A stretch of 7,133 nucleotides of DNA, taken from NCBI RefSeq assembly GCF_905207935.1, contig NZ_CAJLNI010000095.1:1-7133 (forward strand). Direction: 5' to 3'. This stretch comes from an uncultured Haemophilus sp. Lineage in GTDB: Bacteria > Pseudomonadota > Gammaproteobacteria > Enterobacterales > Pasteurellaceae. Of this stretch, positions 1 through 5,012 are shown one piece after another. The translations under genes were made by a program, and so were the position numbers. The notes beneath the pieces were generated by a model. That model searched no databases and was not told the DNA's origin. It saw nothing but the letters and a program-made list of their open reading frames with translations. How positions within the stretch are numbered: the stretch's first letter is position 1; each line of letters opens with the position of its first letter.

Positions 1-39
1 ACAGAAGATGAAGTACTGAGTGTGGATGTAGAAAATTAA
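1..39 (+). CDS. Possible 3' end of an unidentified gene (partial)
   Basis: Frame 1 is open from the left edge to a TAA at 37-39 and encodes TEDEVLSVDVEN, an acidic C-terminal tail. The other two forward frames hit stops within the first 18 bases. Twelve codons are too few to identify a family, and an open run this short could be chance. If real, the gene runs in the same direction as mutS and ends 84 bases before it, with no clear terminator hairpin between them. Confidence 0.3.
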   Translation, partial: TEDEVLSVDVEN

Positions 40-123
40 AATCAGCTCAAAATAATACATTACTTCTATCGTAAAACCACTACTTGCTAGACAAAAAGTT
101 AAATACCTAAACTGGATAACATC

Positions 124-2706
124 ATGAATTTACAAGATAATTTCGAGCAGCATACGCCGATGATGCAGCAATATCTCAAGTTAAAAGCAGAAAATCCTGA
201 CATTTTGTTATTTTATCGAATGGGGGATTTTTATGAGCTTTTTTATGATGATGCAAAAAAAGCGGCAGCGTTGTTAGATATTTCTTTAACTAAACGTGGA
301 CAATCAGCAGGTAATCCAATTCCCATGGCGGGCGTGCCTTATCATGCGGTAGAAGGTTATTTAGCAAAATTAGTGCAATTAGGTGAACCTGTAGCCATTT
401 GTGAGCAAGTGGGTGATCCCGCCACATCAAAAGGGCCGGTTGAACGCAAAATTGTACGAATTGTGACACCAGGTACAGTGAGTGATGAAGCGCTTTTACC
501 AGAACGCCAAGATAACTTAATTGTGGCGGTTTATCAGGAAAAAGAAAAATTTGGTCTAGCCACATTAGACATGACATCTGGACGCTTCCAGCTTTGTGAA
601 CCTCATTCAAAAGAAGCCTTGCAAGCTGAATTACAGCGCATTAATCCCGTAGAATTACTTTATTGTGAAAATTTTGCCGAAATGGCCATTATCGAACCTT
701 ATAAAGGATTACGCCGTCGTCCTATTTGGGAATTTGAACTTAGTACGGCGATTTCAGAACTTAACCGTCAATTTGGTACGAAAGATTTACGTGCATTTGG
801 TGTAGAAAAATCACCTCTTGGCTTGGCAGCAGCAGGCTGTTTATTGCAATATGCAAAAGAAACACAACGTGCTTCTCTGCCACACATTCAAAGCATCAGT
901 GTCATTCAAAATAACGATAATATTCAATTAGATGCTGCAACACGCCGAAATTTAGAACTCACTCAAAACCTTGCTGGTGGCACAGAAAACACGCTGGCTT
1001 CGGTATTAGATAAATGTGTTACACCAATGGGTAGCCGTTTATTAAAACGTTGGATTCATCAACCTATCCGTCAAACAAACATTCTATTAAAACGCCAAAA
1101 AACGATTGGTGAAATTATTGAGCAAGACTTATATCACGAATTGCAGCCTTATTTGCAACAAGTAGGCGATATGGAACGTATTCTTGCCCGTGTAGCACTG
1201 CGTTCTGCACGTCCTCGCGATCTCACACGTTTACGTACTGCATTAGAACAAATTGAACCGATAAAATCGCTGATTCATACAAAAACATCATCAAATTTGA
1301 CCGCACTTTCCGCGCAAATCGATGATTTTTCCGCGCAAATCGAGCTACTTCAAAAAGCAATTATTGAAACTCCTCCATTATTAATTCGCGATGGTGGCGT
1401 TATTGCTGAAGGCTATAATGCCGAATTAGATGAATGGCGAACCCTTTCAGCTGGTGCAACACAATATTTAGAAAATTTAGAACAACGCGAACGGGAAAGT
1501 ACAGGTATTGATACCTTAAAAATTGGCTTTAATGCGGTGCATGGTTATTACATTCAAATTAGCCAAGGGCAAGCTCATAAAGCACCGATTCATTATGTTC
1601 GTCGTCAAACTTTAAAAAATGCCGAACGCTACATTATTCCTGAATTAAAAGAATATGAAGATAAGGTTTTAAAATCAAAAGGGGCGGCGCTTGCTTTAGA
1701 AAAGCAACTTTATGATGAATTATTTGATCTATTGTTGCCACATTTAGGTCAATTACAGTTAGCCAGCTTGGCATTGTCTGAATTGGATGTATTAGTTAAT
1801 CTCGCAGAACGAGCAGAAACCTTAAATTATGTTGCACCACAATTTAGTGATGAAATAGGCGTAAAAATTGAAAATGGTCGCCATCCTGTCGTGGAACAAG
1901 TCTTAAAAGACCCCTTTATTGCTAACCCTGTGAATCTCAATCAGCAACGTCATTTATTGATTATTACTGGCCCCAATATGGGCGGTAAAAGTACCTATAT
2001 GCGTCAAACAGCTTTAATTACGTTAATGGCCTATATAGGCAGCTTTGTGCCGGCTGATAGCGCGGTTATTGGGCAAATTGATCGTATTTTTACTCGAATT
2101 GGTGCCTCTGATGATTTAGCCTCTGGTCGTTCTACGTTTATGGTAGAAATGACCGAAATGGCGAATATTCTTCATCAAGCCACTTCACAAAGTTTAGTTC
2201 TGATTGATGAAATAGGACGAGGTACGTCTACTTATGATGGGCTTTCTTTAGCTTGGGCTTGTGCTGAATGGTTAGCGAAGAAAACTCGTTCACTTACGTT
2301 ATTTGCGACCCATTATTTTGAACTCACCGCACTGCCAGAACAAATTGAAGGCATTGCTAATATTCATTTAGATGCATTAGAACATAACAATACCATCGCC
2401 TTTATGCATGCGGTTCAAGACGGTGCGGCAAGTAAAAGTTATGGTCTTGCTGTTGCAGCGCTAGCTGGTGTGCCTCAATCAGTCATTAAACTGGCGAAGC
2501 AAAAATTACATCAGTTAGAAAAATTGTCGGCACAAAATGGTGATCAACAAATTCAACATTTAAGAGCTTTAAATCAATATCAAGGTGAATTGGCTTTTGA
2601 AGCGGAACCAGATGCTTTACGCGAAGCTATTGAGCAGCTTGATCCCGATGAATTAAGTCCAAAACAAGCCTTAGCTTATCTGTATCAATTGAAGAAAATG
2701 CTGTAA
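124..2706 (+). CDS. mutS: DNA mismatch repair protein MutS
   Basis: MutS recognises mismatches and small loops in newly replicated DNA and recruits MutL. The protein is 860 aa, close to the E. coli length (853). The N-terminal mismatch-reading motif GDFYELF contains Phe36 and Glu38, the residues that contact the mispair. The connector, lever and clamp regions follow. The ATPase domain has Walker A GPNMGGKST at 616-624, Walker B with Asp695-Glu696 followed by the GRGTST segment, and the H-loop His730 in FATHYFELT. Near the C-terminus, QGELAF (820-825) fits the QxxLxF form of a beta-clamp-binding motif, and the last ~40 residues match the tetramerisation tail. The ATG at 124 gives family numbering for Phe36/Glu38, although the ribosome-binding site is weak (TGGA about 7 bases upstream). 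I found no convincing promoter. A 21-bp in-frame duplication and an uptake sequence lie in the lever region (1300-1343). Confidence 0.97.
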   Translation: MNLQDNFEQHTPMMQQYLKLKAENPDILLFYRMGDFYELFYDDAKKAAALLDISLTKRGQSAGNPIPMAGVPYHAVEGYLAKLVQLGEPVAICEQVGDPATSKGPVERKIVRIVTPGTVSDEALLPERQDNLIVAVYQEKEKFGLATLDMTSGRFQLCEPHSKEALQAELQRINPVELLYCENFAEMAIIEPYKGLRRRPIWEFELSTAISELNRQFGTKDLRAFGVEKSPLGLAAAGCLLQYAKETQRASLPHIQSISVIQNNDNIQLDAATRRNLELTQNLAGGTENTLASVLDKCVTPMGSRLLKRWIHQPIRQTNILLKRQKTIGEIIEQDLYHELQPYLQQVGDMERILARVALRSARPRDLTRLRTALEQIEPIKSLIHTKTSSNLTALSAQIDDFSAQIELLQKAIIETPPLLIRDGGVIAEGYNAELDEWRTLSAGATQYLENLEQRERESTGIDTLKIGFNAVHGYYIQISQGQAHKAPIHYVRRQTLKNAERYIIPELKEYEDKVLKSKGAALALEKQLYDELFDLLLPHLGQLQLASLALSELDVLVNLAERAETLNYVAPQFSDEIGVKIENGRHPVVEQVLKDPFIANPVNLNQQRHLLIITGPNMGGKSTYMRQTALITLMAYIGSFVPADSAVIGQIDRIFTRIGASDDLASGRSTFMVEMTEMANILHQATSQSLVLIDEIGRGTSTYDGLSLAWACAEWLAKKTRSLTLFATHYFELTALPEQIEGIANIHLDALEHNNTIAFMHAVQDGAASKSYGLAVAALAGVPQSVIKLAKQKLHQLEKLSAQNGDQQIQHLRALNQYQGELAFEAEPDALREAIEQLDPDELSPKQALAYLYQLKKML
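1300..1308 (-). repeat. DNA uptake signal sequence inside mutS
   Basis: The plus strand reads ACCGCACTT, so the core AAGTGCGGT is on the minus strand. It is followed on that strand by C and an A/T run (AAATTT), and further on by a T-rich run, as in the extended Haemophilus uptake motif recognised during natural transformation. It encodes Thr-Ala-Leu at residues 393-395 of MutS. Confidence 0.85.
1307..1343 (+). repeat. 16-bp perfect direct repeat with 21-bp period in mutS
   Basis: TTTCCGCGCAAATCGA occurs at 1307-1322 and again at 1328-1343. The 21-bp offset is seven codons, so the repeat stays in frame and encodes SAQID (396-400) then SAQIE (403-407). The seven-residue period fits a helical coiled part of the MutS lever region. 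Synonymous positions are identical in both copies, which suggests a short duplication rather than two independent codon choices. Confidence 0.8.
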
Positions 2707-2711
2707 GAAAT

Positions 2712-2758
2712 AAAAAAGAGCGGTCAAAAAATTCATTGTTTTTTATGACCGCTCTTTT
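2712..2758. terminator. Bidirectional terminator between convergent mutS and glpX
   Basis: A 13-bp perfect stem pairs AAAAGAGCGGTCA (2714-2726) with TGACCGCTCTTTT (2746-2758). A few more A:T pairs are possible inside after one mismatch. The A-run on the left arm and T-run on the right arm let it work in both directions: for mutS starting 8 bases after its stop, and for glpX starting 8 bases beyond its stop. The arms contain AAGAGCGGT, one base away from the uptake core AAGTGCGGT, in inverted orientation. Confidence 0.9.
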
Positions 2759-2765
2759 ATTTTCA

Positions 2766-3779
2766 CTAATTTCTTAAAATCTCATAGATTTCAGAATCTT
2801 TTCTATCGAGATAATGGATGGATTGGATTTTACGAATGGTGCGTGATTTACCACGGATTAATAAAGTTTCTGTGGTGGCCAAGTTGCCACGGCGAGAAAT
2901 CCCTTTAAGTAATTCACCGTGCGTAATTCCCGTTGCGGCAAAAACAAGGTTATCATCACGTACTAAATCTTCTAATTTTAAGATTTCATTGACCTTCACA
3001 CCTAAGGCTTCACAACGTTGAACTTCTTCAGCGGCAATTTTACGGTTTTCTTCTGTATCGCCTTTCACTTCATTGCGTGGAATAAGACGAGCTTGCATAT
3101 CTCCACCTAATGCGCGAATTGCAGCGGCAGCTGCCACACCTTCAGGTGCACCGCCAATACCATAAACCATATCCACTTCAGCATCCGGTAAGCAACATAA
3201 AACCGAAGCCGCAACATCACCATCTGGAATAGCCATCACGCGAATACCTAGATTATGCATTTGCTTAATCACTTCATCATGACGTGGTTTAGCGAGTACC
3301 ATCACGGTTAAATCCGATAAGGATTTACCTAAACGAGAAGCCACACGGCGAAGGTTTTGTTCAATTGGTAAACTTAAATCAATCATGCCTTTTACTTCAG
3401 GGCCTACAACTAATTTTTCCATATACATATCTGGCGCTTTTAAGAAAGTGCGTTTACCGCCAGCAGCTAATACTGAAATAGCATTTGATTGGCCCATTGC
3501 AGTCATTCTTGTGCCGTCAATCGGATCAACCGCAATAGAAACGAGCTCACCATTACCCGAGCCCACTTTTTCGCCAATATAAAGCATTGGTGCTTCGTCA
3601 ATTTCCCCTTCACCAATCACAATTTCACCGTCCATATGGATTAAATTCAGCATATAACGCATGGCTTTGACTGCCGCCTCATCTGCCGCATTTTTATTAC
3701 CACGTCCAAGCCAAGTATAAGCCGCTAATGCAGCTGCTTCGGTTACTCTTGAAAATTCAATAGCTAATGCACGATTCAT
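2766..3779 (-). CDS. glpX: Fructose-1,6-bisphosphatase class II (GlpX)
   Basis: GlpX hydrolyses fructose 1,6-bisphosphate to fructose 6-phosphate in gluconeogenesis, using Mn2+ or Mg2+ in the cytoplasm. With the start at 3779 it is 337 aa (E. coli 336) and numbering matches E. coli exactly: metal ligands Asp33, Glu57 (VIGEGEIDEAP), Asp85 and Glu213 (GIGGAPEG), and catalytic Thr90 in DPIDGTR. Position 88 is Asp, where E. coli, as I recall, has Glu. Other family segments are KPRHD (164-168), IPDGDVAAS and the C-terminal TTETLLIRGKSRTIRKIQSIHYLDRKD. An upstream ATG at 3797 would add MHWERK, but those codons contain the ribosome-binding site GGGAGAG (minus strand, 3784-3790), four bases before the ATG at 3779, so the shorter start is preferred. 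The gene is divergent from zapB and convergent with mutS. A PurR-type operator lies 40 bases upstream. Confidence 0.96.
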   Translation of the reverse strand: MNRALAIEFSRVTEAAALAAYTWLGRGNKNAADEAAVKAMRYMLNLIHMDGEIVIGEGEIDEAPMLYIGEKVGSGNGELVSIAVDPIDGTRMTAMGQSNAISVLAAGGKRTFLKAPDMYMEKLVVGPEVKGMIDLSLPIEQNLRRVASRLGKSLSDLTVMVLAKPRHDEVIKQMHNLGIRVMAIPDGDVAASVLCCLPDAEVDMVYGIGGAPEGVAAAAAIRALGGDMQARLIPRNEVKGDTEENRKIAAEEVQRCEALGVKVNEILKLEDLVRDDNLVFAATGITHGELLKGISRRGNLATTETLLIRGKSRTIRKIQSIHYLDRKDSEIYEILRN

Positions 3780-3819
3780 TTTTCTCTCCCAATGCAAAAA
3801 GTCTCGTTATTTTATCACT

Positions 3820-3835
3820 AAGCAAACGTTTGCAT
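3820..3835. promoter_or_regulatory. PurR-type operator upstream of glpX
   Basis: The sequence AAGCAAACGTTTGCAT contains the perfect 12-bp palindrome GCAAACGTTTGC (3822-3833) and fits the E. coli PurR consensus ANGCAAACGNTTNCNT at every defined position. The central CG is typical of LacI-family operators. It overlaps the predicted glpX transcription start and abuts its -10 element, so binding should repress glpX. It lies upstream of the zapB promoter. Another LacI-family regulator such as RbsR is possible, but its operators usually have GAAACGTTTC at the core. Confidence 0.7.
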
Positions 3836-3862
3836 AATAAATTTTGACAAGAGGCTTTTAAA
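3834..3862 (-). promoter_or_regulatory. Candidate sigma-70 promoter of glpX
   Basis: On the minus strand, TTTAAA (3857-3862, 4/6 to TTGACA) and TATTAT (3834-3839, 5/6 to TATAAT) are separated by 17 bp. Transcription would start near 3827, the centre of the PurR-type palindrome, leaving a leader of about 48 bases. A second possible -10, TAAAAT on the minus strand further downstream, lacks a good -35. Confidence 0.45.
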
Positions 3863-3884
3863 AATAGGATTAAGTCGGTAGAAT
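3856..3884 (+). promoter_or_regulatory. Candidate promoter of zapB
   Basis: TAGAAT (3879-3884, 5/6) lies 38 bases before the zapB ATG and is preceded at 17 bp by a weak TTTTAA. A perfect -35 hexamer TTGACA sits at 3844-3849, but the best match at workable spacing is TAGGAT after 15 bp, so which pair is used is unclear. Both choices place the promoter downstream of the PurR-type operator, so zapB is less likely than glpX to be repressed through it. Confidence 0.4.
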
Positions 3885-3922
3885 AAAGCCGTTTCGGACT
3901 TATTTTAAAAAAGGAAATCACT

Positions 3923-4141
3923 ATGTCTTTAGAAATTTTAGATCAGCTTGAAGAAAAAATTAGACAAGCAGTAGAAACCATTCAATTACTTCAACTTGAA
4001 GTAGAAGAATTAAAAGAACAAAAAAATCAATCTCAACAAGCGGTAGAAGCGTTGCAACATGAAAACGAGCAACTTAAAAATGAACACCGCAACTGGCAAG
4101 AACATATTCGTTCATTGTTGGGTAAATTCGACAACGTATAA
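3923..4141 (+). CDS. zapB: Cell division protein ZapB
   Basis: ZapB is a small cytoplasmic coiled-coil protein that joins the FtsZ ring through ZapA and stabilises the division apparatus. The 72-aa product starts MSLEILDQLEEKIRQAVETI and is one coiled coil over most of its length, rich in Leu/Ile at heptad positions and in Glu, Gln and Lys elsewhere. It ends with the family-like segment HIRSLLGKFDNV. It has a strong ribosome-binding site, AAGGAA (3911-3916), six bases before the ATG. zapB is divergent from glpX; in E. coli it is divergent from glpFKX. Its stop codon overlaps a perfect -10 box likely used by mioC, and a terminator hairpin begins eight bases after the stop. Confidence 0.93.
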   Translation: MSLEILDQLEEKIRQAVETIQLLQLEVEELKEQKNQSQQAVEALQHENEQLKNEHRNWQEHIRSLLGKFDNV

Positions 4142-4142
4142 T
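4115..4142 (+). promoter_or_regulatory. Candidate mioC promoter at the end of zapB
   Basis: A perfect TATAAT (4137-4142) overlaps the zapB stop codon TAA (4139-4141). TTGTTG (4115-4120, first three bases of the consensus) stands 16 bp upstream. Transcription would start near 4149, the first base of the next hairpin. I saw no DnaA box around this promoter, unlike the DnaA-controlled mioC promoter of E. coli. Confidence 0.5.
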
Positions 4143-4148
4143 GACTAT

Positions 4149-4176
4149 AAAGGCTTAGAAAATCTAAGCCTTTTTT
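4149..4176 (+). terminator. Rho-independent terminator after zapB; possible 5' stem-loop of mioC mRNA
   Basis: A perfect 11-bp stem, AAAGGCTTAGA (4149-4159) with TCTAAGCCTTT (4163-4173), closes an AAA loop and runs into six T residues (4171-4176). It stands eight bases after the zapB stop, and the mioC ATG follows 16 bases after its last T. If mioC starts transcription near 4149, the same hairpin would be the extreme 5' end of the mioC mRNA. Confidence 0.88.
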
Positions 4177-4192
4177 CTTATTAGGAAACAAT

Positions 4193-4630
4193 ATGAATAT
4201 TTGCGTGATTTCAGGCAGCACATTAGGCGGCGCTGAATATGTAGCGGAACATTTAGAAGATGTGCTAAAAACACAAGATTTTTCTACCGCACTTTTCCAC
4301 GGACCAGAACTTGATGATGTGATTGATGAAAATATTTGGTTGATTGTCACTTCAACACATGGTGCAGGTGAATTGCCTGATAATTTGAAACCACTCTTTG
4401 AACAAATTGCGGCATCAGATAAAGATTTCTCTTCCCTCCGCTTTGCCGTTGTAGGCTTAGGTAATTCAGATTACGATACATTCTGTCATGCCGTGAATAA
4501 AGTTGAAACACAATTAAGTGAAAAAAATGCGGTCAAAATTTGCGACAGTTTAAAAATCGATGTCTTGCATGTTGATGATCAAGAACAATTTGCTGAAGAT
4601 TGGCTACCACAATTTATAAATGCACTTTAG
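4193..4630 (+). CDS. mioC: Flavodoxin-like protein MioC
   Basis: MioC is a small FMN-binding flavodoxin-fold protein; in E. coli it supports biotin synthase activity as an electron carrier. The product is 145 aa (E. coli 147). FMN-contacting segments are visible: the phosphate loop SGSTLGGAE (7-15), STHGAGELPDN (54-64) and VVGLGNSDYDTFC (86-98). There is no signal peptide or membrane segment. AGGAAA (4183-4188) precedes the ATG by four bases. The gene is transcribed toward the replication origin, as in E. coli, but a hairpin terminator follows its stop within 8 bases. An uptake sequence is embedded at 4286-4294. Confidence 0.95.
   Translation: MNICVISGSTLGGAEYVAEHLEDVLKTQDFSTALFHGPELDDVIDENIWLIVTSTHGAGELPDNLKPLFEQIAASDKDFSSLRFAVVGLGNSDYDTFCHAVNKVETQLSEKNAVKICDSLKIDVLHVDDQEQFAEDWLPQFINAL
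4286..4294 (-). repeat. DNA uptake signal sequence inside mioC
   Basis: The plus strand reads ACCGCACTT, so AAGTGCGGT is on the minus strand. It continues there as A, G and then AAAAAT, and a T-run follows after six bases, a good fit to the extended Haemophilus motif. Confidence 0.87.
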
Positions 4631-4637
4631 TCATAAT

Positions 4638-4665
4638 AAAGCGATAATTTGAGTTATCGCTTTTT
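4638..4665 (+). terminator. Rho-independent terminator of mioC
   Basis: A 10-bp perfect stem, AAAGCGATAA (4638-4647) with TTATCGCTTT (4654-4663), has a six-base loop and a T-run (4661-4665). It lies 10 bases before the first DnaA-box-like site, so it should keep most mioC transcription out of the origin. Confidence 0.85.
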
Positions 4666-4674
4666 CTTTATCTA

Positions 4675-4683
4675 TTATCCAAA
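4675..4683 (+). promoter_or_regulatory. DnaA box, one mismatch (TTATCCAAA)
   Basis: This matches the consensus TTATCCACA at 8 of 9 bases and, from memory, equals the E. coli R3 box. It is the origin's outermost site on the mioC side, just past the mioC terminator T-run. Confidence 0.65.
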
Positions 4684-4693
4684 AAAAATCACC

Positions 4694-4702
4694 TGTGGAT
4701 AA
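4694..4702 (-). promoter_or_regulatory. DnaA box, perfect
   Basis: The plus strand reads TGTGGATAA, an exact TTATCCACA on the minus strand. Its position and orientation at the mioC end match E. coli R4. Confidence 0.92.
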
Positions 4703-4731
4703 CTTTAATAAAACCTGTCAAAAACGTGTTC

Positions 4732-4740
4732 TTTTCCACT
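4732..4740 (+). promoter_or_regulatory. Possible weak DnaA box (TTTTCCACT)
   Basis: This agrees with the relaxed consensus TTWTNCACA except at the last base. It lies between perfect boxes, so a low-affinity role is plausible, but the match could be chance in this A+T-rich sequence. Confidence 0.3.
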
Positions 4741-4765
4741 GAGTAAATATGATAATTGTTTTAAC

Positions 4766-4774
4766 TGTGGATAA
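4766..4774 (-). promoter_or_regulatory. DnaA box, perfect (left of inverted pair)
   Basis: TGTGGATAA on the plus strand is an exact box on the minus strand. It forms an inverted pair with the box at 4784-4792, with 9 bp between them. Confidence 0.92.
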
Positions 4775-4783
4775 AATTGAAGG

Positions 4784-4792
4784 TTATCCACA
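4784..4792 (+). promoter_or_regulatory. DnaA box, perfect (right of inverted pair)
   Basis: An exact TTATCCACA on the plus strand. It is the perfect box nearest the unwinding region, yet it lies about 100 bp from the core of that region. Confidence 0.92.
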
Positions 4793-4867
4793 AGAAAAAG
4801 CCTTCAAACTGATGACATTTCAACACAGTCTAAAACGATCTAACTTATTCATTTAAAAAAGGAAAAG

Positions 4868-4963
4868 GATCTTATTAACAAGGTAAAAGGATCCTAATAG
4901 TAACAATAATAAGATCTTTATATATAAATAGATCTTATCTTTATTACCTCTCGATCTTATCTT
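4868..4963. other. DNA unwinding element with phased GATC repeats
   Basis: GATC sites begin at 4868, 4890, 4913, 4931 and 4953, spaced 22, 23, 18 and 22 bp, close to two helical turns. The core 4895-4946 has only seven G or C in 52 bases. GATCTTATCTT is repeated exactly at 4931-4941 and 4953-4963. On the minus strand 4934-4922 reads GATCTATTTATAT, fitting the GATCTnTTnTTTT 13-mer family in part. Such regions melt on DnaA-ATP binding, and clustered hemimethylated GATC sites are bound by SeqA in Dam-positive gammaproteobacteria. Confidence 0.85.
4872..4880 (+). promoter_or_regulatory. Degenerate DnaA box at the R1 position (TTATTAACA)
   Basis: It differs from TTATCCACA at two bases and from the looser TTATNCACA at one. 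On the minus strand it follows TATTAGGATC by 9 bases, the same arrangement and spacing as E. coli R1 next to its right 13-mer (E. coli sequence from memory). This positional match, more than the base match, supports it as the R1 equivalent. Confidence 0.55.
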
Positions 4964-4983
4964 ATCACAGATTGAATTCTTGC

Positions 4984-5012
4984 TTTCAAGCACACGTAAT
5001 TTTCAGTAGAAT
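4984..5012 (+). promoter_or_regulatory. Candidate promoter of mnmG
   Basis: TAGAAT (5007-5012, 5/6) with TTTCAA (4984-4989, weak -35) at 17 bp. A G+C-rich discriminator, AGCGCC, follows the -10, as in promoters under stringent control. The transcript would start near 5019, giving a leader of about 42 bases that contains two GATC sites seven bases apart (5027 and 5034). It lies just downstream of the unwinding region, so its activity could affect origin melting, as proposed for E. coli gidA. Confidence 0.5.

Larger units (their letters stand above)
4671..4970. other. oriC: Chromosomal replication origin oriC
   Basis: The 430-base gap between mioC and mnmG holds the parts of a gammaproteobacterial oriC in the same order as E. 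coli. A DnaA-box cluster lies on the mioC side (4675-4792). A GATC-rich, very A+T-rich unwinding region lies on the mnmG side (4868-4963). Three boxes are exact TTATCCACA or its complement. One unwinding-region element, on the minus strand at 4934-4922, reads GATCTATTTATAT, which matches the E. coli left 13-mer (GATCTATTTATTT, from memory) at 12 of 13 bases. The outer limits given here are estimates. I saw no convincing IHF or Fis site. Confidence 0.93.

Noticed and set aside
76..123. Promoter for mutS (TTGCTA at 84-89, TTAAAT at 99-104)
   Set aside because: The elements do not pair at workable spacing and match the consensus poorly, so I did not call a promoter.
290..610. Antisense open frame of 106 codons within mutS
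   Set aside because: Overlaps the conserved N-terminal domain of MutS in full, has no recognisable domain, and looks like a shadow of the real gene.
2326..2334. ACCGCACTG in mutS, one base off an uptake core
   Set aside because: A single near match without the extended A/T flanks inside a conserved coding segment; not distinguishable from chance.
3446..3454. AAGTGCGTT in glpX, one base off an uptake core
   Set aside because: No typical flank and within conserved coding sequence.
4036..4044. ACAAGCGGT in zapB, the uptake core of the Actinobacillus pleuropneumoniae type
   Set aside because: It lacks the A/T-rich flank (followed by AGAAGCG), occurs once, and the window has four Haemophilus-type cores; it is most likely ordinary Gln-Ala-Val coding sequence.
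4033..4350. Antisense open frame across zapB and mioC
   Set aside because: Covers two well-supported genes and a terminator on the other strand, with low-complexity Ser/Cys-rich translation; a shadow frame.
4962..4970. TTATCACAG at the edge of the unwinding region as a DnaA box
   Set aside because: It matches only if one base is deleted from TTATCCACA; as an aligned 9-mer the match is poor.
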